Positions 14,101 to 25,953 of a stretch of DNA of 64,000 bases are shown one piece after another. Position 1 is the first letter of the stretch. Each line of letters begins with the position of its first letter. The DNA lies in contig OZ038422.1 in the NCBI GenBank assembly GCA_964036155.1, positions 11,555,201 to 11,619,200 of the forward strand, given 5' to 3'. Source of the stretch: Diploscapter coronatus (taxonomy: Eukaryota > Nematoda > Chromadorea > Rhabditida > Rhabditidae). The notes below the pieces were generated by a model. That model did not search any database and had not been told where the DNA came from. It saw only the letters and a list, made by a program, of their open reading frames with translations. Position numbers and translations under genes: made by a program.

Positions 14101-16883
14101 CGGTTTTGGCCGATCTGGCCAGGCAGAAGATCGCTATAACTGGAAGGACACCGCCTCAGGTAATTTTTGAATTTTTTAATTCTAATAATTTTATGTTGAA
14201 ATTGTTCTCGAAGAAATGGTTTAATTTTCAGACCCCTTGCTCGATAAACGAGTCCAAATTCGTGAGCGACGTGTTCGAAAAGGCGTTGGAAAGCGAAAAC
14301 CAACTCAAAAATCAAATCGGGAAATGCGACGCCAGCACGTCCTGTCTAGATATTCAGAATTCGAGGTATTTTTTTTAAATAAAAAAAAATATATTCATGT
14401 TTTGTTTAATTTTTAGCAATACCATCCCCTCTCCGATCGAAAATCCCCAAAATGAACGGGAAATTTTGGAGCGTAAGCAGGCGCAACTTGGGGTTGGTTT
14501 CAATTGTTTTTTTTCTTCTTTTAAATAAGGATAAAATTTATTCGGTTACAGAAAATATTAAAATACTTTTTCTTCCAAAAATGTCAATTTTTATTATAAA
14601 AATATAATTTTTCTTGAAAGAACTTAAACTAAAAAATAATTGATTTTTTAGTTCTCCACTCCCCTCTCCATCACCTATGAGGTCCAGTCTTTGCCTGAAG
14701 CCCAGCCCTGTTCTTCTGGAGCAAAGTTAACGATTTCCAGTGAACTTGAACAAATCCAAACCACCCCGAAAAGACCCTCGTTTTTCGAAAGACGACCCGT
14801 CCTGCTGACCAGGAATTCGATGCCTGACCTCTATGCCAAGAAAGGAGGAGATGTGGTTAGGACGCCGTCAGGTAAAATTTCTATTAATTTTTAAAAATAT
14901 TTTTTTCTTACTTCGAAAAAGAGGGATCTTTGGTTTTTTTTTCTAATGAAATGGAGTTTTCAGTATGCCTACTTTTTGAATTTTATCTTTGATTTTAGAC
15001 GACTCCCTGGATGGCTACGAAATGCTGAGACTGGGGCAGCCAGGTAAGAGTTCAAATTTAATTTAAATGATACGCCATTTTTCATAAAGTCATGCTTTTG
15101 AGAGATCTAAAACCATTTTTCTTAACTTCTGTGGAAAAGACCAAACCCGGGGATCTATTCAACCCAAATCTCAATTTTTGTTCAACTGACTTTCTCGAAA
15201 ATGCCAGCGTATTAGTGTTCCGAATTCGAAAACTCGGGTCGGAGAGGGTTGGACCTAGTTCAACTTTAGGATTTTCTGTACGTTTTCAATAATGAAACCT
15301 AATTTCGAAATTTGGGACTCAGGAGATTCGATCTTGATAAAATTTAGTCTGTTTATCAACTTTACATTTTAGGCATTCCCGGCACCAAAGACCTGGACTA
15401 CTCTATTCGCATGCTCAAGGCGAGAAAACAGGTAACATTTTAAAATGTTTGGTTAAATTGGCCAATTTTTAAAATTTTGCCTGGTTTGGTTTGCAATGTG
15501 TGAATGATTTTCCCTATATTTCGTAAGAAAATATCGTAATTCCAAAGAAGTTATTGGATTACAGTATTTTATTGTTATGCAAATTTTCTTTGTTTTGAAC
15601 TTACCATACTCCCCTTTATTAATTGTTGTGGTTGTTTAGAATCCCGAGTGCAGTGAAAAGGCTTCGACTTTGAATTCGAATTTGACGTCACAATCAAGTT
15701 CCACCTCGGGTTCAAGTTCGACCTCTAACTCGTGTACACTTTCCACTTCCTGTCATTCTGAGCCTATCCATGCATGTGCTTCATCACCCGCTACGTCGTC
15801 GTGCTCTATAGTGGTTCGTTGGAACTTTATTTGCTGCTTGGTTTTATTATTCTTCTAAAATTTGTATAAATTGAAAGCTATTTTATATAGGCTATTGTAT
15901 TTCCCCAAAAACTTACTAACCTTCCTTGTTAAATAAAAATGCTATTTTGAGAATTACTGTAATTACCGAAGGTAAAATTAGCATTATTTCAAAAATTTCA
16001 GGTCGAACGAGACTACGCCGAGTTCCGACGCCGCAAGGGCTATCAACCCAGCCAGTTCTTCTCGGCCAGAGGGGAAAAGGTAAACAACCTTATGCTAGCT
16101 TTTGAAAAATGTTCTAAAAATAAGCAGTTTCAGTCTTCTCCATTCCACGAAGACGAAAATAATCAAAAGCCCGAAAAATCAACGTGGATTTCCAGAATCT
16201 CTCCAATTAAGGAAGGAGAAAAGGTAAATCAGAAGAGCAAGTTTGCTGTAAAAATTAAAAAAAATAAATAAACAAAACTAAACTAGTTGAAGATACGAAA
16301 CCTAAAAAAATTCAGAGCTCGGACCGCCAACTCACCTACACACCGACGCACGCCCTACTCGGACTCGAACATTTGGCGTTGGGCGGCATTCCGGGAGTTT
16401 CGCCAATCCCACCCTCCACGCCGCTGCGCCAAGAGGGCATCGTCACTAGGAGACTCGAGGTGATAATTGCCATCTTTCATGGAATCGTTCAATTGATACT
16501 TATGTTAAAGGCGTAATTTGAGGAAGTGACGTTGTTCACAAATAGTTTCATCATGAAGATCACCTTTGGAGATTGATTTTTGACGAAGATCGCCTTATTT
16601 TCAATTTAAAACTAGATGTCTTTCATCCTGAAAAAACCTTACGATTTTTAAAGTAAAAATCAAATCATATCTGTAAATAACCTGGTCTAATAATTTAATA
16701 ATTTGGGATTTTGGGAGGATCCGCATTTAACCGAATGTGTATTTGCAGTTGACCTCACCCAGCACGCCCTGTGCGCCACTGACGTCTTCACCGTTCGGCC
16801 TACGCCAATTGGCGCACACTCACCACAGCAATGTGCCCTCACTGCTTGGCCTCGGCTCGATCGTCCTCAGAAAGCCCTTGTAA
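5127..16883 (+). CDS. trak-1: Trafficking kinesin-binding protein (TRAK/Milton) orthologue
   Basis: TRAK/Milton links mitochondria, through Miro, to kinesin-1 and dynein. Exons: 5127-5239, 5401-5501, 9141-9227, 12436-12548, 12655-12728, 12774-12896, 13011-13179, 13264-13377, 13432-13521, 13565-13650, 13792-13936, 14058-14159, 14232-14365, 14417-14492, 14652-14871, 14999-15043, 15373-15431, 15640-15813, 16002-16079, 16134-16223, 16316-16459, 16749-16883. They sum to 823 codons plus stop with all phases compatible. The key motif is KERDLELAAKIGQSLLEHN at about residues 139-157, the HAP1_N/CC1-box signature. A long coiled coil follows to about residue 340, then a Ser/Pro-rich tail. The first three exons are supported by phase and strong donors, but not by similarity: the usual QMTKTY block before the CC1 box is not seen. 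A shorter isoform could start at the Met in exon 4 (WMASSSGG). Confidence 0.9.
5502..9140 (+). other. Large intron 2 of TRAK
   Basis: About 3.6 kb. No exon passes phase and similarity tests. It holds a pyrimidine-rich tract at 6470-6660 with ACTATTTCTC words, a TG run near 6412-6422, and scattered TTATCA/TGATAA words at 8068-8300. The AT content is high and the many short ORFs look random. Confidence 0.6.
9228..12435 (+). other. Large intron 3 of TRAK
   Basis: About 3.2 kb. A GC palindrome-like patch (CGCGCGCTCGCGCG, 10457-10471) leads straight into a pyrimidine tract at 10480-10570. A second Y-rich stretch lies at 11800-11850 and a third at 12100-12180. CTGATCTTCA-type words occur at 9418 and 11252. 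No additional exon is supported. Confidence 0.55.
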
Positions 16884-19169
16884 TTTATCGATTTCCAAAT
16901 TTTCCCGCCAAATTTTTCACATTTTGCACCAAAAATGAATTTTAACCGGTCAAAATTGAAATTTTCCATAAAACGATTTTATTCTCGTGTTTCTCTAAAA
17001 TTATTACTATTGGAAATCGATAACTAATACTTATCCGAGCTGCACCAAAACTCTGAACTTCGACGTTTCTCTTTGTTTAACCAATAAAATCAGTGCTAAC
17101 TAAAATACGAAGACACGGGTTTCCCTAAATCTAATTTTTCTCCGCTATTAACTTGGGTCAGCCACTCATAAGCAATTTTCAATTGTATCATTTTTAGAAT
17201 TCTAAATTTATTAGTCCAGAGTCTTGTATTTATTCTTCTAAGGAGCTTCTAATGTAGGAGTACTGTATTCCTAAAATTTTTAGGCTGGAAGTATTAGACT
17301 AATTTGGCAGCAACAAAGTAGATTTTCTCACTTTTGGTAAAAGTGTACTTGCGGCCTAAAGTTCCCAAACCATGTATCATGTTTGCTCACGAAAACTCGG
17401 TTGCTATACTCGCGATTTCTTGTAAAATTCTCCAGTGTTCAATATTTTGATAGTCACAATTCTGAGGCCTTGATAGTGTAATAATTTGTTTGATTGTTAG
17501 ACGAAAAGAGGGGGCGCCGCCAAAAATTTGAACACTTTTACCTCCGCCCCCTTTTTCCGAAGTCACCGTAGCTGTGATTTAAACTACGAACATTGTGTAT
17601 GCAAGTTGCAATATTATTAAGTTAGTCCAGAACGAATAAAAATTATTACTAGTTTCTTAAAACAGTAAAGTTTAAAATAATCATTTTTTCTACTAGGCCA
17701 CCTGTGGCAATGCCTATGGTTGGTGGAGTTATGTAAATGGATAGAGAGAGAGGAGAGGCGTAATGATGAGATGCGTTCGCGAATCCCCCAATTGAAAACA
17801 GTTGAGATCTCTTTACATTCGACGAACTGTTGAACATATTGCATCCTTTGAGAGGACTTCAATGAGCTTATACAGAAAAAGTGACACTCAATTACAGTAA
17901 ACCTATTTATTTTTTCGTCTAGTTTTATTAAACCGCTATGAAGAAAACTCATTTTTCTTACAATTTCACCGAAGCCTTTGTCAATGCGTGATTTTACAAA
18001 GTCTGCATGAATATGAAATTTTAACGAATATTTTTTTTCTTCCTAGCCTTATTATTCCCACTAGGTGGGGTCGGCTACCCTCTATAATAGGACAGTTAGT
18101 CTATCCTAGCCACACTAGACTAGTGGCCCGTCCCGGGGACAGACTGTTGTTGTGTGCAACAGGTGAGGGATTTTTAGGCAAAATTTTTCGTGGTTTTATC
18201 CACCACCAACATTTCTTAACCCCCTTGGTTTGAGTAGAAGCGGGGGAGAACTTGAGCCCTAGCTGCAGGCAGTAACACACCACCATTGCACTAAACCATT
18301 TATAATTGAGTTTAACCTTAATGCTACCTAAATTTATCGAAGAATAGATTTTTTATGAAAACAATCGTATGCTGTTTTAGACCCAAATACAACCCGATCG
18401 GGTCTTTCTCTTTCTCCTTCGCGCTTCTTTTACACTCTATGTCTCCTATGCTATTTCGTCGTTTTCTGCCTTTTTCTTATATCATGTCGGGTGTTTCAAT
18501 GCTCGATCGGGTCTCAAATTTGCAGCCCTGCTTTCCATCATAACATATACTCGACCTTTGAGTTTTTTTCTAAAACAAAAAAATAAAATAATGAGTACTG
18601 CATGCAGCCAGAAATAATTGGAAATAATCACCTGTTTATAATTGAAATGTATACAAAATATACACAAATACGTTTCTAAAAGGGGAATATATCGTTGTCT
18701 GCAAAATCACCTGATATAAATTGAAACTCACAACAACAAATCTCAATCTCTTCCTTGGCAACCGAATATTTTTTGCTGTTTAATTTCGCAATAAAACTCC
18801 GCTATTAGAAACCTCTTATTAAAAAATTGATTCTACTATCAGAATAACGAGTTCGAATCAAAATCGCTAAGCTTTCTTTGATTTTATATAGCTCGATATA
18901 ATGTATGTTTGCGCAACCAAATATATGAATCATTTCGATGCGAAGGCTTATTTTTATCGACATAACGTTAGCGCGGAAATCTGCAAGGGTATATTCGGCA
19001 TTTTTACTTAAATCATTAGAACAAATGTCGCACATTAGTGACATATTATGTATAATAATATAAATGTTTAAGTTAATGAATTTTGCAAAATATTAGAAAA
19101 CTAAACACCTTATGTATGAATTTTATACAAGTAGAATTTTCCTAGGTTTGGTCGAATCCACTACACATT
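16884..19169. other. Intergenic region between TRAK and the 7TM receptor
   Basis: No coding exon is supported. It contains a G/C hairpin (arms 17503-17516 and 17545-17557), a SINE-like element (18030-18300) and otherwise AT-rich DNA. A first exon of the receptor upstream of 19170 cannot be excluded, because the reading frame stays open upstream to an acceptor at 19143-19145. Confidence 0.5.
18030..18300 (-). mobile_element. tRNA-derived SINE-like element with RTE-type tail
   Basis: Read on the minus strand, the head (18298 down to about 18245) has a pol III A-box-like GGTTTAGTGCAATGGTGG and, about 30 bases on, a B-box-like GGGCTCAAGTTCTCC. The far end (18075 down to 18040) reads GCCGACCCCACCTAGTGGGA, then ATAATAAGGCT, then an A-rich run. 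Tails of the form CCCACCTAGTGGGATAAGGCTT are known from RTE-clade LINEs and the SINEs that borrow their ends. No convincing target duplication was found, so the copy is probably old. Confidence 0.55.
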
Positions 19170-21890
19170 ATGGTGCATTTTTCACTTCCCTTATACATTA
19201 CCCACTCCGTAAGTAAGATATTTTGTATCAAAAAATCTCTTTTAAATTATTAGTTATTTTTGCTTATTAAGTTCAACATATGTATACTTTTAGCATTGCT
19301 TGAAGATATTTTTGTTTTCGATTATGCAGTATTCGTTTTTACACATTTATTACGACTAGTTCTATTCATATTTGGAATACAAGCGATTACGATATTAATG
19401 AAGAAGTCGACAAAATTTTCCACATTTGAAAAACAGTTGCTATCGCTATTAATATTGAAATGTGTTTATACGTTAATTTACATCACTGTTGTGAGTTGAT
19501 TGTTTCAGATATAACCCTATGCATATTTTTAGGAGTTTTATGGCAATTATCTATTTTTGAAATACCTGTGTTGTATGTATCATTATGATGCATTGGTAAA
19601 CATTACTTTTTATATACATACAAGTCATTGATCTAAATCAATTGGATTTAAGCTCTATATTTTTTGATAATATGTTCATGACTGAAGGTAGTCAAATCAT
19701 ATGATATTTATCTTATAAATTTTTTGTAATACAGAAAGTATGAAAAGTTTGAGCCTGATTCCACTTGATTTAGTACGATTTGTTGGCCCCTTTCCTGATC
19801 ACAATCCACTCAACAGTGACCGAATGAGAGACTTTGATTCGGAAACCCTTTTTTATTTAATTCTCTGATTTCACTTTACAGAAAAAATACTGACTTTCAA
19901 AGCGTGTTTATTTCATGTCGAGAGAAGTAATAATGAGATGAGTTTGAGATCAAATGAGAAATGAGATTTTGGAGAATGCTAATTTTGTGAATGAGGAATT
20001 CTGCCCGTATAACATTTGAAAAAAGTATTATTACTTGATCCCTAACTCCCTAAGTTTGTTCTGATCATTTATTGGCGTATTTCATACTTTTCAGATTTAT
20101 CAATACATGATTCAATCATTGGAATTGATGGTTGGAAATGCGATCAAGTTTGTATCCTGTGCAATGGCAGTTCAACGAGCGAGGGCATTTTCTGAGTATG
20201 AATATAAATTCTGACCTAGGGAGGATTTAAGCTAAAATAGTCTTGCGACCTAACTCCATAAGATTTTTTTAAAAAATTTCTCTTTAGCTTGAAATTTTCA
20301 AAAAAAATATTCTAAGGAGAATTTTGAAGTCATAATTATGATTTCGTTTTGCGATTCCCTTCGTCTATTTTTGAGAATGTGACTCAAATTCTTCCTAGAT
20401 CTGTATAAATTTTATTGATCCTTCAAAACTATTTTAGCAAACCAAGCTATCGAATCACAAACCTCAACAAATACATATTCATTGCTTCAATGATCATTAT
20501 TCCGCTCATTTGTCACTTTATAGATGCAAAAACCTTTTATTGCATCATATTTGTTGGCAATGAGCCATATAGGAGTCATAGAAAAGACTTGAATGATCTG
20601 AAGCATTACGAGCATGATCAATTAGGTATCGAACTACAGGAGGATGATCGTTGGAATATTTTGATGCTCAAAGATTTAATCAGATCTATCTTTGACTATG
20701 TAAGAAAATTCATATCAGGGATGTTCAAAATTTTATCTTTAAAATTTCGGAATCAAAATTGGAATTCCAAAACCCCAGAAGTCGAAATTTTTCGTAATCG
20801 AAATTCAGAACACCCCTGACGAATATCACTTTTGAATTATACTTTTAACTAGGATGAATATAATTCCAAATTCAGTATAAGTATGTTCAATACCCGATAG
20901 TTTTCATAATAAATGGAATATTAATTCCGATTTTAATCTGGAGTACCGTTTATCTATTGAAGAAACTCAAACAACAGTATAGTAAAATGTCGGAGAATCT
21001 GAGGAAAAGTGAAAATGGTTTGAATCGACGGTTGATAGCTCATGTAGAAAATTTGCATGAAATATTTCCTATGAATGATGGATATTGTTTCAGACAATCA
21101 TTGAAATAATCACACATAGTGCTGGAATTCTTAGGTACCTGCCTTCGAGTATTATCACTCCAAACAATATGGAGAATAAAATTGAGTTCTTTGCTGTAAG
21201 AATATTCATAAAAGGCAAAATTAGAACCACAAGACGATCATGATGCGAGACCTGACGAAATAGTAGCGGAAGGCAATTAATAAAAATAGCAAGTAGTAAA
21301 CTCATTAATAAAAGTAGTGAGCAAAAATTCAATAGTTTTTGTTTACTACTTACTATCCCCGTTTTCCCACAAATTGCAATTTTTTTCTAGCCTCTCGCAT
21401 TCTCACTTATAAGACTCGCTCAAAAAAGTTGCAATTTGTGGGAAAACGGGGATACCTATTAGTTACTACTTATTAATTGTCGTAGGGAAATAAACACTTC
21501 CCTGATTTTACGCACTCTATTTTGCTCAAGTCTCGCACCATGATGCCGTGCGGTTTCCATATAGCCCTTCAAAATAAAATGAGTTTTAAAATGAATTTAG
21601 GGAATCGTATCTGAGTTTGCAGGGGATAGCCCACAAATTCAGTATGTGACACTCTACTTTCTAACGAGAAGTGCAATTCAGGTAGAATAATGGAATTTTT
21701 AATAATTATGATATTTATCTATACGGTTTCCATTGAATTTTAGCGTTTAAAAATTCAAAATCGTGAAAAATCGAAGGCTAGAAATATCATAGTGAAGACT
21801 TTGGCACGAAAACCAGACAATAATCAAATCCAGAGGAATAAAATCTATAACATCGCGATTCCGAATAACGATCATAATAATGCTGCCTGA
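19170..21890 (+). CDS. Seven-transmembrane serpentine receptor, nematode chemoreceptor type
   Basis: A predicted membrane receptor of about 399 aa. Exons: 19170-19208, 19254-19490, 19533-19595, 20095-20195, 20438-20699, 20876-21043, 21094-21195, 21601-21681, 21744-21890. All junction phases agree. Hydrophobic segments include LFLLIKFNICILLALLEDIF, HLLRLVLFIFGIQAITILM, QLLSLLILKCVYTLIYITV, a TM ending CAMAVQRARAFS (an ERxxA-like intracellular motif), YIFIASMIIIPLICHFI, YPIVFIINGILIPILIW and IQYVTLYFLTRSAIQRL before a basic tail. This is the architecture of nematode chemoreceptor families, but I cannot assign the subfamily. The start is the first in-frame Met of exon 1. An upstream exon remains possible, since exon 1 is open to an acceptor at 19145. 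The 499-bp third intron holds a 40-codon ORF that is not needed. Confidence 0.78.
21196..21600. mobile_element. MITE with imperfect terminal inverted repeats filling a receptor intron
   Basis: The intron is almost entirely one inverted-repeat element. Outer arms (about 21218-21265 and 21515-21575) pair over sequences such as CATGATGCGAGACCTGA against CATGGTGCGAGACTTGA. Inner arms at 21354-21379 and 21429-21454 form a perfect 26-bp inverted repeat with a 49-base loop. There is no coding capacity, so this is a non-autonomous DNA transposon. Exact ends and target duplication are not resolved. Confidence 0.7.
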
Positions 21891-24800
21891 TAGATGGAGC
21901 AATTCAGCACTATTTATTTCTTTTTGTTAATAAACTCACGGATATTTTGGGTTTATTATTCTATTTCGATGTTTTATGTTTAAATTTGTTTATTTTAAGT
22001 TTCCCTTTGATTTTGTAGTGACGTTTTTGATCTCAAGAATTATATATTTTTGCAGGTGAATTTGTGTTGATTAATTTTGAGAAAATTATTTTCATAAAAA
22101 AGTAAAATATCGATATAAAATTTCATACCCACCATATCACAAATTGAAATGATAACATCCTCTTAAAATAAAATACACACAAAATGGAAGTGCATTTGCG
22201 CTCGCATAAATTAAAATATGAAAATGTAAGCCTAAGAGTAAATGTCAGTATTATTCAAAGTGGTGCGAAACAGGGGTTCGTAGATTTGGCTAATTTTCAC
22301 ATGTATTGTTCAGTTTTTCACGATGCTTCTCATGGTGCTATTCGTTTTTCGTAAAAATTCAAGTGGGCGGAATTATGCTAATTTAAAATTTTACATACTC
22401 CATGTCAGAAAAATTCATAACTTCCTTGTTTGTAGACCAAATCGAATGGGATTTTCAGTATTGAATAGTCTATGAAAAACTATAAATAATGTAACTATGA
22501 CCACCTGCTACGATCAATGATTTTCCGCCAAAATAAGTTTTTAAAAATTTTCTTTGTATTCTTACTTTATTCTCCTACTCAAGATCTATGAAATAAAAAT
22601 ATTATCATGAAATTTGGTGTGAAATACAGGGAGTTATGATTTTTTTTCCTGAGGTCGGATCTGGATAGCTTATGAGCTACCGTAATTCGTTACAGTAATT
22701 GATTTAAAAAAAAAAAAGTTATCACCATGAGAATCAGCGTGAAAAACTGAACAAAATATGTGAAAATCAGCCCGATCTGCGAACCCTTGTTTATACCCCT
22801 TTGCTAACTTTGGTTTTCCTGACATTCACTCTTAAAATGAAAAGAAAAAAAACGTAAAAAGGATAAAATTCAGCAAGAAACATAACATATCACTTCTCAT
22901 CATATTGTTTCGTCTAAAATTGAATTTGTAAAAATTTGCAGTTTCCCTAAAAATTGCAAAATCCTAGCACGTTTTTATCATCGCCTTCTAACGAGTTTAT
23001 CTAAATTCGGTTATATATATTTGGGAGGGTCTAAAACCAAAAGAAAAGGAAACCAGACTATAACTTCCTTCAAAACTAGCGAAATTTCGATTTTTTCTAA
23101 AAATATTCGAAGTACTTGATTTTCTCAGTAGAATATCTTAGAAACTTCGATTTTTAAAATGAAATCTTCAAATTTTATTTTTTTTGTAAAAGTACTTTGA
23201 AAAGGTCATTTGAATGCTAAATATTCTTAACTTACCTTTTAATCTTTCTTTAAATCTAGTCCAGATTTCATATATTCCCCTATTCTTATCTGGATTTTCA
23301 GATTTCAAGATTTCTCGGCCCGCCCCCTTTTTCGGAGTCCCCTCGCCATCAGCTTTTCAGTGTATTCCCGGGGGCATCTTTTATATGTCGGTATTGGTCC
23401 GAGAAATAGCATTTGAATTTTCGAGAGAAAAGGAAAGAAAATATGGAAGAGATAAAAAAATTGTATAGAGAAACGAGAGAGGCAGAGATAATGATTTAAA
23501 TAAATAGTATATAAGATTGAGAGCAAAAGAAGCAGAAATAGGATATAGCATTGAATTTTGAGAAAGCTAAAGGGAAAATATGGAAGAGAGAAATAGTACG
23601 GAGATTGAAGAGAGTGGAGAAAGACAAAGAATAGGAAAACTTTGAAGTGCCGAAACGACGCTGTGACGCGCCTCCAGGATTTTAGCTATTTTGAACATAA
23701 TATTCCATGTTTTTCAGAGGAAAAGGAGTACTGTAGCTTCGTTTAGGAAGAACTTTTGGATCATATTATTGAATGTTTTATGCTAATTTTTAACGAGCAT
23801 TTATTAGATAAAAATTTTCTACGCGTTAGTAATAATTTTAAAGTCATTTAGGATTGAAAACTTTAGCAATTTGATACAAATTTCATTCTTTTTTTAAACT
23901 CATCACCATGCTAACGATTCAGATTTAGACATTTTCAAGTGTTCTTTAAGATTACGGTAATTTTCGGCAATCTGTAAACAATTTGTAAAATAATCGCCCA
24001 AAAATGACCAATTTGAGAGAAAGTGTGTGGTAAAGATTTTCGTTTCAATGCTATTTCACCAAAAGTGGCTACTTTTACAAATTACAGTAGTTTTCCATGT
24101 TAGTATATTTTACTAACGCTCAAAAATTAGGCGCTGCTTCCTTAGCTCCTTGGCCCATTTGTGATCCGGAAATCTGATAGATTTCGGGGGCTATTTTTCT
24201 CCGCCTAAAATATCGAATTTCGAGATCTGCTTTTCCTTGAAATGTCTTTCATTTTGGGGCGCCATTTATCTAAGGAATGCTAAATTTTTAAATTTCTAAG
24301 AAAATGACGTATCTCATATATTTATTCCAAAAAGCAGCTCCTTTTGTTTACGTATTCAACGTGATTTTTGTATATTGTTGTTCACAAAAAAATATCTAAA
24401 GTTTTTGTATGTTTCCTAAGAAATCAATTAATTTCTCTGTAGATAACATCAAATTTTCCGTTTTCGAATGACAAAATCTATGATTTCTTCAAAATGTTTA
24501 TCGTGTTTTGTCAATTTTACCATTCACAATTCCATCAAAATTTGAAAGCCTGACCCGGAATCTCAAAGGAAAAGCACTCTTTGAAATCTTCCTTTTAGAA
24601 AGAGCTTCTTCACAATTAAGACACTTCTTTCTTTCTCCAACTCCATACATTTCGTCACTATTTCTCCCCTTTTCTGCTTTTCTGATTTATTTTTTCAGTG
24701 CTATTCTCCCTATTCTATTGTTCACGTTCTCTAACTCAAGATCTCTTTTTATCTATGAAAATCGCACATTATTTCGTGAAATCTTGAGATTTTGCACTTT

Positions 24801-25953
24801 CATATGAAAAATCAATACATAAACTCCAAAATCCCTTTTATACCATTTTTGGTAGCTCGACCAATCAAAAGCGGGTCTTCGTAACTATAAAAAATGGTGG
24901 TCTTGAAAAGTCGACCTCGAAAATCGTACTTACCCAATTCTTTCTGATGTCCTTGATTCTGCATTCAGGTAATACCCCGTTTCAGTCATCTTGAGTATCG
25001 AAGTTTACCATTTCGAATATGCTAGCCTGTTCTATTCGCCTATTTCTTAACATGAGAAAAAGGATCTTCTAGTATCCTTAGCTGTCTGTTTCCTTGTGCT
25101 CTCTCATTACCTCGTTGTATTTCTTTAATGGTGCTTGGAGTCAGATCCGTGAGAATTTTCAACGCGTCTCCATTTCGCGATTAGAAGGATTTCAGAAGCT
25201 CTCCTAAAGTTTCCGCCTGGTATACAAATTTTTTGTGCTTTGAAATTTTTGGTCTCTTTTCAAGAAAATATTTTTGGACTTGATTTTCATCAAAATCATG
25301 CAATTTTATTTAAGAATTTCACTGTTAAAAGTAAATCTTCACTATGCAAAGGTTGATCTTCATTATAAAAAAGGATGGTCTTCATCAATCTATAAATTCT
25401 TTTTCTGAAAATTACCATTATTCTAAAATTTATCATTTTTAACGTTGAATTTCTCATTGAAAAACTGATCTTCACCAAAATTTAAATTTTTTCCACAAAA
25501 CTGGAATTTTCCCCTTACCCATCCTGAGGTTAGGTTATTTTATTCTCTCTCTCTCTCTTGCCTCTCCTCTTTATTTGATTCGGTGTTCCTATATCTTTTT
25601 CTCTATCGGATTCTCGAACTATTTCATCGCCCTCTGACACTGCGGAAATCAGCGTCTTCCTTTGCCGAAGGATTCGACGGCGAGAAGCGAGGGTCCTCAA
25701 ATCAAAAGACACAGAATCGAAACGCCTAGAAGTCATTATTGATTCAGCCCTATTTTTCTGTCTGGAACAATTGGTTGTTCTAGAGCAAATTACCTAATTT
25801 CTGGCACAGAATTTGTTAGTCCAGAGGATTTTATTCTAGACCACCTCTAATCCAGAAAAATTGATTTGAAAATACTAAAATTCATTCTATGAATCTATAA
25901 ATCTCGCAATCTTGGAGATTTCGAAAAAAAAAATCTGGAAAGTTCTGGAAGAA
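21891..25953. other. Intergenic region between the 7TM receptor and GOPC
   Basis: About 4 kb with no supported exon. It holds the 22231-22836 foldback element, a copy of a CGCCCCCTTTTTCGGAGTC word at 23321-23339 (compare 17545-17564), purine-rich DNA at 23400-23640, a pyrimidine-rich stretch at 24600-24740, and several CTGATCTTCA-type words at 25334-25480. The minus-strand ORF at 25530-25736 has no recognisable features. Confidence 0.5.
22231..22836. mobile_element. Long foldback (inverted-repeat) element, about 600 bp
   Basis: The two ends are reverse complements over about 95 bases: TAAGAGTAAATGTCAG near 22234 pairs with CTGACATTCACTCTTA near 22820-22834. Inner stretches AATTTTCACATGTATTG and TTCAGTTTTTCACG pair with CAAAATATGTGAAAAT and CGTGAAAAACTGAA. 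Similarity continues inward (TCATAACTTCCTT against AGGGAGTTATGA), so nearly the whole element folds back. No ORF. Confidence 0.72.

Noticed and set aside
18245..18300. Possible functional tRNA gene
   Set aside because: A and B boxes are present in degenerate form, but no cloverleaf can be drawn; better explained as a SINE head.
19735..19866. 40-codon ORF (MKSLSLIPLDLVRF...) in the receptor's third intron
   Set aside because: It has no compatible acceptor phase and no donor. The flanking exons join directly in phase 0 and complete a TM segment.
24508..24807. 99-codon + strand ORF
   Set aside because: Falls in a pyrimidine-rich tract; Phe/Ser/Leu-rich translation is what such DNA gives by chance.
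25530..25736. Minus-strand ORF MTSRRFDSVSFDLRTL...
   Set aside because: Low-complexity Arg/Glu content from purine-rich DNA; no splice sites or family.
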